A stretch of DNA of 12,500 bases from Glandiceps talaboti (lineage: Eukaryota; Hemichordata; Enteropneusta; Spengelidae): contig NC_135556.1 of the NCBI RefSeq assembly GCF_964340395.1, forward strand, positions 25,822,723 to 25,835,222. The letters run 5' to 3'. Made by a program: the position numbers and the translations under genes. This document shows, one piece after another, positions 6,676-12,500 of the stretch (position 1 is the stretch's first letter; every line of letters begins with the position of its first letter). The notes beneath the pieces are model-generated. The model saw only the letters and a program-made list of their open reading frames with translations. It had not been told where the DNA came from and did no database searches.

Positions 6676-8146
6676 GCTTATATGCAAGATTTCCTGCCAT
6701 GCTAGTTGGAAAATATCTATAAATGTCAAGTTCAGTTTTGTACAAAATTAAACCATTTCTTGTGGGTTTGTTGAATTTTAGCACCAACATAATGAAAACC
6801 AGATCAAACAATCTAAGATGACTATATTCATACAATTACCTTTCACTTTAAAAATTAAAAATCATTAATGATCTTTGTGGTTGTATTATGTATTGTTTGT
6901 ACCTCATGTATCTAGTTCATTGATATAAAACTATGGTTTAACAAGTGCATATTGAATCTTATTTGCCAAAAAAAAAAAAAAACAGTTTAGGTAATTACTC
7001 TCCTGTACATCAAAATTTATTATTTTTAGACAAGAAATAAGATCAAGCAACTGGTTAAGCATCTTTGTATTTGACAACTACTAATTTCTAATTGTTTTGG
7101 CCTCAAGAACTAGAATTAATGATAAATTGGTCTCCAATAGATGAATGCACCTGGTCACCTGAGGTAAAACTCTGAAAATTATCAACCATTTTATGCTTCA
7201 AAGAGCAATATAATTAGTTACAAAAATCCAACCACCTTTGAGTAGTGCTTTTCACTGAAACAAAACAATGATTCATTTTAAAGATGAACAAATTGACAGA
7301 CTCAAATGATTAAACAAAAAGAGTAAAAATTTATTATTAAGATTTGATTAATTGAAGGAAATAGAATGCAACATTACCGGGTTGTGTTATTTAGAAAATG
7401 ATATCGTCTGTATGTGTGGGATTATATTAAGTGAAATGAGAATTTGATGGATTTTATATGTTGTAGTAGTAACTTCTGACAGTCTGAATAGTATGATAAA
7501 TGGTATTAACGTCATCTCTGAAATTCATGATTGCTCCTCTGTAGAGTATACATGTATGGGAGGTGACACTGCTTTCCCAAGGTCATGGTCATTTGCCTAA
7601 TAGTATACATAATTAATAAAGTAAACACCTGCTTCATATTTCCCATAGAGTTTTGCAAAAAAGAGATGTAAATAAAATAAAAAGGTGAAATTTGTTGGTT
7701 TGGTTGACTGAGTGGACATCTTTGTCATGTAGCGAATATTGGTTTTATGAGAAGACGTCCTTTCTAGATCGACAAAAGATGTCGTTTGGAAAGTGTGAAA
7801 TGATAATATGTATGAAAGACACCAGGGGAACTTGTAGCTTGGCAGGACATGTCCTAATGTATCATGTATTTAGCTATTTATGGAGAATTTTTTATGAGAC
7901 ATGAAAAAATGATGTAGTGATGGTGTTTGTAGACAAAAATACAGATGGTTGGTGAATATTAATCAGACTGAAGATATATGTATCAGACCTAAGGCATTCT
8001 TTGTGAGGGACTGTCTGGAAGTCAAAAAATACTAATTGTTTAGTTGAAATAGTTGTGCTGTGACTCTGTGATATCTCTATGTATAGAGTGGAATAAAATG
8101 AAAGAACACACAATATGAAAGTTTTATGTGCAGATATATACTTACT
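6676..8146. other. Intronic spacer, no gene supported
   Basis: AT-rich unique sequence with an A15 run at 6968-6982. The 70-codon plus frame at 7692-7904 and the 115-codon minus frame at 7892-8239 lack any recognisable domain, and the latter runs into the CCAAT array. No tRNA, snRNA or transposon ends were recognised. Confidence 0.6.
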
Positions 8147-8538
8147 GTAACAGCCAATGAGAACCATTTTGATATGTTCTTTTGGTATGTACCTGTTGAG
8201 GTAACCTATAAGAAGTGACTTAACATATGCTATGGGCACCTAGTGTAACAGCCAATGAGAACCATTTTGATATGTTCTTTTGGTATGTACCTGTTGAGGT
8301 AACCTATAAGAAGTGACTTAACATATGCTATGGGCACCTAGTGTAACAGCCAATGAGAACCATTTTGATATGTTCTTTTGGTATGTACCTGTTGAGGTAA
8401 CCTATAAGAAGTGACTTAACATATGCTATGGGCACCTAGTGTAACAGCCAATGAGAACCATTTTGATATGTTCTTTTGGTATGTACCTGTTGAGGTAACC
8501 TATAAGAACTGACTTAACATATGCTATCTGTAGATGGG
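8147..8538 (+). repeat. 98-bp tandem array, 4 copies, CCAAT-bearing
   Basis: Copies start at 8147, 8245, 8343 and 8441. The first three are identical over 98 bases; the fourth has one substitution (AAGAACTGAC for AAGAAGTGAC) and keeps an extra CTGTAGAT near its end. Each copy is itself a dimer: one half reads GCACCTAGTGTAACAGCCAA then TGAGAA, the other GTACCTGTTGAGGTAACCTA then TAAGAA, so the ancestral unit was about 49 bases. CCAAT cores lie at 8154, 8252, 8350 and 8448 in the context AACAGCCAATGAG, a good match to the NF-Y (CBF) binding consensus known from animals. Confidence 0.96.
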
Positions 8539-8880
8539 CACCTACTATAGCAGCCAATGAAAACAATTTTGATAAATACATAGTTTGCTACACACCTGTC
8601 TGGGTAGCCAATAAGAAGTGACTAATCATATGCTATCTGTAAATTTACACCTGGTGGGACAGCCAATAGGAAGAAGTTCATTATTTTTAAATTCTTCAGA
8701 TATACTTGTACATATGTTGGGTTGGCCAATTAAAAATAACTTATCAAATGGTGCCCATAGATGTACATCTGCTGATTCAACCAATTGAAATGTCTTTCAA
8801 ATGTGTACATGCTGGAGTAACCAATTAGAGACAAGTTATCAAATAGTGACTAGTATACCCCTGTTATGACTACAATCAGA
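8539..8880 (+). repeat. Decayed flank of the CCAAT array
   Basis: The 98-bp array continues as diverged single units of roughly 40-63 bases. Each retains an ACACCTG-like or ACATCTG-like segment followed by (A/G)(A/G)CCAAT and an A-rich stretch: CCAAT cores at 8554, 8608, 8663, 8726, 8781 and 8821. Contexts change from AGCCAATGAA to AGCCAATAAG, AGCCAATAGG, GGCCAATTAA, AACCAATTGA and AACCAATTAG. The CCAAT core is the best-kept part while spacer sequence has decayed. Beyond about 8850 similarity fades. Confidence 0.85.
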
Positions 8881-9486
8881 ATCTGAATGTAGAAATTACC
8901 ATAAAAAAATGTCAAAGAGTAAGACAGCTGCTGTATTTTGGATAAGGTTAAGAAGCCCTTTAACAGAGAGGGAGAAATCAGTAACTATAGCATGGTTTCC
9001 AAACATTTATTGTTTAGAACATAGGTAGTGTGACTTGGCACCTATTAAAATTTTACCTACTTACAATGCCAAACTAAAAGACTGAGGTGACCTCATTGAA
9101 AGCTTAGAAACAACAAAGAGAATTATGATGGTGTATTAAATGTGGTGAGGTAACTCATCCATCTCTACGTTGTCATCATTTATCCAGTCAAATAGTCTGT
9201 GTATCACATTACATACGGTGTCAAAAATGTTAATGCTAGAATTTGTGTCAGATAATTGGGCAAATAATTGAGATAATTTATTTACTCTAATAAGGTATAA
9301 GGTGTTAGTAAATAATTACTTGTGTGTATAGTCCTATACATTGATTAATATCTCGTATTTTCTACGTATGATTACTTCCGTACTTGTCTTTCAAAACCAG
9401 GAAAAAAGTAATAAATATATTTCAATTGTCTCAAATTCATGTTAGACAATCAAATTATGACATAATTTTTAATAATCATCGCCCAC
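8881..9486. other. Intronic spacer, no feature supported
   Basis: Unique AT-rich sequence. A 61-codon frame (9384-9569) begins here and overlaps the next duplication but shows no recognisable motif. No splice-bounded segment resembling TMEM33 was found. Confidence 0.55.
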
Positions 9487-9710
9487 TGTATGATGACAAA
9501 TTTAAGTGTTTTATTTTATTATTATTTGCAAAAAATGGGGGACACCAAAATGGGATAATGTACAGATAGGAGGTAATCAGATTTTGACAACAATTTCAAC
9601 CCTGATCTGATGTATGATGAACATTTAATTTCTCACATTTATGATTCTGCAAAAATAGAGGACATTAAATGGGAGTAATTTAGAGATATTAGTTATAATC
9701 TACTATTAAA
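9487..9710 (+). repeat. Diverged 124-bp tandem duplication
   Basis: Two adjacent segments share ordered blocks: TGTATGATGA (9487 and 9611), CAAATTTAA/ACATTTAATTT, TTTGCAAAAAATGGGGGAC versus TCTGCAAAAATAGAGGAC, then AAATGGGATAATGTACAGAT versus AAATGGGAGTAATTTAGAGA, then AGGTAATCAGA versus AGTTATAATCT. The offset is 124 bases and identity is only moderate, so this is an old duplication. It is non-coding. Confidence 0.7.
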
Positions 9711-10583
9711 GGTTTGTCACTTTATTATCAGAGGTAAAAATTTAATTAACAATTTGACATGAAATTAATTTCACAGAATTTGTAGATTTCCACCATGTTT
9801 TAATACATGACCATTCATATTAGTTGTGTCGACTTTGAACAGTATGTTGGTACCACTTAAAAAGAGAAATAGAAAAAGCAACTGAAAGAGAAAAAAACAA
9901 ACGGTTTAACATTGGCCATATTGTCTACTTATGTGATATTGTAAGCTAGAGATATGAGATGCGTGTTATTCAATACCCTGACATATGTTAAAACACTGTA
10001 CATACAAATGTAGAATCAAACCATAGTTTCTATGACAGTGATGACTTAGTTACCAATTTTCCACCAATGTAGGTAGATCTGTATCGCAAATATGGTGCAC
10101 CTATTTGCAATAAAGAAAACCAACATTTCCAATTATAACAAACATATAGCTATGTCTACATCCGATCTCTACTCTGATAAATAGACATTGTGTTTTTTTA
10201 AATCAACACTTTCATCAAATAGGACACAGTTTTATGTATGTTATGTTACTATTTTAGGACAATGTGAGTTATATGTACACCGGAACATGGATCATTTTAT
10301 TTGTGGTCACTCAAAAAAGTAGCATCATATTGTTTGTAGTTGGACTATTTCAGGTTCTGATTCTGATATTTTGATGATACATGTTTTGTGATGAAAAGTA
10401 ACAATTTTGTAAAAAAAAAAAAAGTAAAAAAAAAAAATGTAGGATAGTGATAGACAAACCTACTTCTGCATTGTACATGCAGTTTGTGTTGTAAGTTATT
10501 GTGTTGGTGTACTGTTCTGACCCTTGGGTGGTACCAGTGGCCAGCTCTGGTATGTGTGTGTGGCCAATATGGCCAACCCTAGA
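9711..10583. other. Intronic spacer with paired A tracts
   Basis: No exon is supported. A13-GT-A12 occupies 10411-10437, a likely slippage hotspot. TGGCCAATATGGCCA at 10561-10575 is an imperfect palindrome with five-base arms. The 84-codon minus frame at 10350-10604 has no recognisable features. Confidence 0.6.
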
Positions 10584-10779
10584 CCCCATTTTGACCAAAA
10601 CCAATGCCCCATTTCAGACCATTACAGGGTTTTAGATCAAATTTTAGACCATAATAATACACAGTCATGATTTGGCTAAAAACAAAAATGGACCACATTT
10701 TAGACAATGCAAAATTGAAGTAATGCAAAGTGGACCTCATTTTAGACTATTGAGCTGAAAAAAACATCCATTTTAGACC
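10584..10779 (+). repeat. Cluster of seven CATTTTAGACC-like motifs
   Basis: The 11-base motif and close variants occur at 10587 (CATTTTGACC), 10610 (CATTTCAGACC), 10629 (GTTTTAGATC), 10640 (AATTTTAGACC), 10696 (CATTTTAGAC), 10738 (CATTTTAGAC) and 10769 (CATTTTAGACC). All are on the same strand, several preceded by GACC-N. Spacing is irregular, about 10-56 bases. The sequence between copies is not obviously conserved, so this looks like either a very decayed minisatellite or a motif kept while its surroundings changed. Confidence 0.75.
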
Positions 10780-10849
10780 AAAGTGCTAGAAAATGTACCC
10801 CACAAAGACAGCATGTATACATATAGTCAGAGATTATATCGTAAAAGTT

Positions 10850-11190
10850 TATCGTCATATCTTTCTTCTCTTGTGTGTTCTTCAAGCTTCAACAATTAGC
10901 CAATTATTCTCAAATGGAAAAAGCGATACACAAATTATTTTTTCTCTTCTCTTTTGTACTGCACTTTTTTCAGACAATGTGGTCCATGTTTTGTCTATTT
11001 CTGGGGTTCTTGTTCGTCTTTCTGTTTTGATCTTCAAACTTTAGTAATTAACTAATTGTACTGAAATAGAAAAATGGATATACAAATAATGATTTTTTTG
11101 TATTTTTTTCACTCTTCTCCAACTATAGGGTCAGTCTCATGTTTATTTTTGGTTTTCTCTTGTCTTTTTTCACTTTTCAAGTCAGTTATG
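10850..11190 (+). repeat. Decayed ~150-bp repeat, two to three copies
   Basis: TTCAAGCTTCAACAATTAGC (10881) followed by CCAATTATT, CAAATGGAAAAA, GATACACAAAT and a T-rich run is matched about 152 bases later by TTCAAACTTTAGTAATTAAC (11033), CTAATTGTACTGAAATAGAA, GATATACAAAT and a T-rich run. A partial third copy starts near TTTTCAAGTCAG (about 11174). Before each anchor lies a T/C-rich segment with TCTT and TGTTC. Open frames across 10793-11044 and 11139-11339 are hydrophobic only because the DNA is T-rich, and I do not regard them as genes. Confidence 0.6.
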
Positions 11191-11229
11191 AAACATGCCA
11201 GCTGTTTATAAGATGTAAAGATAGATATG

Positions 11230-11266
11230 CCCCCCCCCCCCCCAAAAAAAAAAAAAAAAAAAAAAA
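11230..11266 (+). repeat. C14-A23 compound homopolymer
   Basis: Fourteen C (11230-11243) are followed at once by twenty-three A (11244-11266). It is an abrupt junction of two long homopolymers, expected to be highly length-variable and a common site of assembly error. Confidence 0.95.
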
Positions 11267-11732
11267 TGAAATCTCTCTATCTGAACAAATTATGAAGAAA
11301 TACAAACAGAAATGCAATCACCGTAAATTGATCGTGTAAAGAAAAAAAATAGAGAAAGAGCATACAAGGGCAATATGGTTTTGAGTGTGTAATCACAAAC
11401 ACAAAAGAAAAAACTTTTATTGTGTATTTGACAAGCCATATGATTGGTTGCGAGTCCCTTTGATCCTGTTGGAATCCACGTGAAAATAATGCTGCTTTTA
11501 GTGAAATGTTTTGAGGCATGAAATTGAATTGTAGCAAACTAAGTAGCAGGGCTGGGCTGGGTATTGTTCATTTCAGCACATGGTAGGATGGGAGTCTAAC
11601 TGGACAATAGTCCGTATACATGTCTGCCAGCCTGATGTCTTCATCTCAAAGCCCTCAATAAAACTGAAATGCAAATCCCAATATACTTACAACTATAACA
11701 AGATGGTCTCCCGTTAATCTGATTGTTAGCTT
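11267..11732. other. Intronic spacer, no gene supported
   Basis: Unique sequence. It contains one CACGTG near 11477 and one isolated acceptor-like TCATTTCAG at 11568-11576 of the kind repeated in the array downstream. The 86-codon minus frame (11277-11537) has no recognisable domain. Confidence 0.55.
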
Positions 11733-11997
11733 ACTGGAACAGTGGAAATTTGTAATATCTTTTCATTTCAGCATTAAACATTGTCGGCATTATTGGTACT
11801 GGTAGACAGCGATATTATATATTTATCTTGGTGGCATGAAGAGTAGTTTACATTGTCAACCAGTCCTATGTCATTGGCACTGGTAGAAATTAATAAAATC
11901 TACTCATTTCAATAGCACAAAGCATAGTTTACATTGTCAGCCAGTCCTATGTCATTGGCACTGGTAGAAATTAATAAAATCTACTCATTTCAGCAAT
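11733..11997 (+). repeat. ~80-bp repeat with acceptor-like sites
   Basis: Units anchored on ACTGG start at 11733, 11799, 11879 and 11960. The last two are closest: AGTTTACATTGTCARCCAGT through CTACTCATTTCA recurs with an 81-base offset (11845 and 11926) and near identity. The first two are older. Three of four units contain, or nearly contain, the acceptor-like TCATTTCAG: intact at 11763-11771 and 11985-11993, mutated to TCATTTCAA near 11911. The sequence after these sites is not coding for TMEM33. Confidence 0.8.
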
Positions 11998-12153
11998 GCC
12001 AAAGCTGGCCTGTAGTGTCTGTTGGTGTAAAATGTAGATTTTGTTATCAATGGATTGCATCTCTGAATAATGTAATTTAGTTTTAGTTTTTAGTTATTTT
12101 TTGGTCCATAATGGACCATCAAAACAACACTATAAAAAGAGACACTATAGACA

Positions 12154-12156
<3 letters not shown>
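11998..12156. other. Intronic spacer, nothing recognised
   Basis: A short unique stretch between the ~80-bp repeat and the GT run. It includes TTTTAGTTTTTAGTTATTTT near 12080-12099. No coding or RNA feature is seen. Confidence 0.6.
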
Positions 12157-12224
<68 letters not shown>

Positions 12225-12280
12225 TGTGGGTGTGGGGGTGTATATGTCTAGCTGTGTGTGTGTGTGTGTGTGTGTGTGTA
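12157..12280 (+). repeat. Two (GT)n microsatellites
   Basis: A pure GT run of about 31 repeats (12157-12219) is followed by a G-rich interruption (GTGGTGTGGGTGTGGGGGTG) and a second run of about 13 repeats (about 12254-12279). Degenerate TGTGTCTG sequence continues to about 12345. Alternating GT favours Z-DNA, and UG repeats in RNA are known binding sites for TDP-43 and CELF-type splicing proteins. The Val/Cys-rich open frame over 12101-12499 is an artefact of the repeat. Confidence 0.98.
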
Positions 12281-12500
12281 CATGTATGTGTCTGTCTACA
12301 TGATGTCTGTGTCAGCATCTCTGTCTATGTATGTGTCTGTGTTTGTACTTTTGTACCTTTGTTGTGTGTAATTTTGTCCGATGTCTTCTTGATAATTAGG
12401 TCACCACAGGCAGGCAAAAAAACTTTTTTCCTTGTCAGTAAGGAAACAAATAAACCTGACCTCCATGATGATTATTACCAAGTCATAGTTTTCATGTAAT
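12281..12500. other. Window end, no exon recognised
   Basis: Sequence after the GT runs becomes unique again near 12350. No TMEM33 exon 4 is seen before the window ends, and no acceptor followed by a family-like segment was found. Confidence 0.55.

Larger units (their letters stand above)
3867..12500 (+). other. TMEM33 intron 3, incomplete (more than 8.6 kb)
   Basis: From the exon-3 donor to the window end no sequence resembling the rest of TMEM33 was found in any plus-strand frame, so the remaining exons are inferred to lie downstream. The interval contains at least nine separate tandem or clustered repeats, listed individually. If the donor is real this is a very long, repeat-built intron. 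The alternative, that the gene is truncated here, cannot be excluded from this window. Confidence 0.65.

Noticed and set aside
6404-6835. Several overlapping long frames on both strands (His/Ile/Thr and Met/Tyr/Val/Cys rich)
   Set aside because: They are translations of the TATG/CATG microsatellite in all frames.
7892-8239. 115-codon minus-strand frame
   Set aside because: Part lies in the CCAAT repeat; no domain, and no family similarity recognised.
10793-11044. Hydrophobic 83-codon frame that could be a missing TMEM33 membrane exon
   Set aside because: It does not match the family's later segments, and its hydrophobicity follows from T-rich repeat DNA that recurs about 150 bases downstream.
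12101-12499. 132-codon frame rich in Val and Cys
   Set aside because: Its middle is the GT microsatellite; the flanks show no motif and no splice or promoter support.

Overview
The window is animal nuclear DNA, not bacterial. It is AT-rich, has short exons split by long introns with GT..AG borders, and is full of micro- and minisatellites. One gene is recognisable: the 5' part of a plus-strand TMEM33 orthologue (TMEM33/Pom33 family, Kr-h2 in Drosophila), an ER/nuclear-envelope multi-pass membrane protein. Three coding exons (147-296, 1542-1636, 3679-3866) join in frame to give 144 residues. The last two exons read clearly as TMEM33. The remaining C-terminal part of the protein, roughly 100-140 residues judged from family length, is not visible and should lie beyond the right edge. 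The species cannot be named. The long unusual N-terminus, intron sizes and repeat load suggest a bilaterian invertebrate, perhaps marine, but that is inference.

Layout: 1-146 is a putative core promoter/5'UTR with a TATA-like box and short upstream ORFs. Intron 1 (297-1541) holds a C tract and a 397-bp foldback element with perfect 49-bp inverted arms. Intron 2 (1637-3678) is dominated by 20 copies of a 62-bp satellite, with a T-rich segment on its left that looks like a minus-strand retroposon tail. Intron 3 (3867 to the window end, more than 8.6 kb) holds a run of unrelated tandem arrays: 58-bp (3872-4243), 50/49-bp with a 99-bp higher-order period (4718-5536), TATG/CATG tetranucleotides (6490-6675), a CCAAT-bearing array in two age classes (8147-8825), a 124-bp diverged duplication (9487-9710), a clustered short motif CATTTTAGACC (10584-10779), a decayed ~150-bp repeat (10850-11190), an ~80-bp repeat carrying acceptor-like sites (11733-11997) and long GT runs (12157-12280).

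No second gene, RNA gene, CRISPR array or intact transposon coding region is supported. Many long open frames are artefacts of tandem repeats. The most informative signals are these: (i) the variable position of the 62-bp satellite occurs as CG, CA or TG and nothing else, the pattern left by CpG methylation and deamination; (ii) a 49+50-bp alternation makes a 99-bp (33-codon) unit that keeps frames open by arithmetic; (iii) a CCAAT array whose one side is freshly amplified and whose other side is old and decayed; (iv) a satellite that starts five bases after the exon-3 donor. I see no evidence for a new enzymatic or defence system here.
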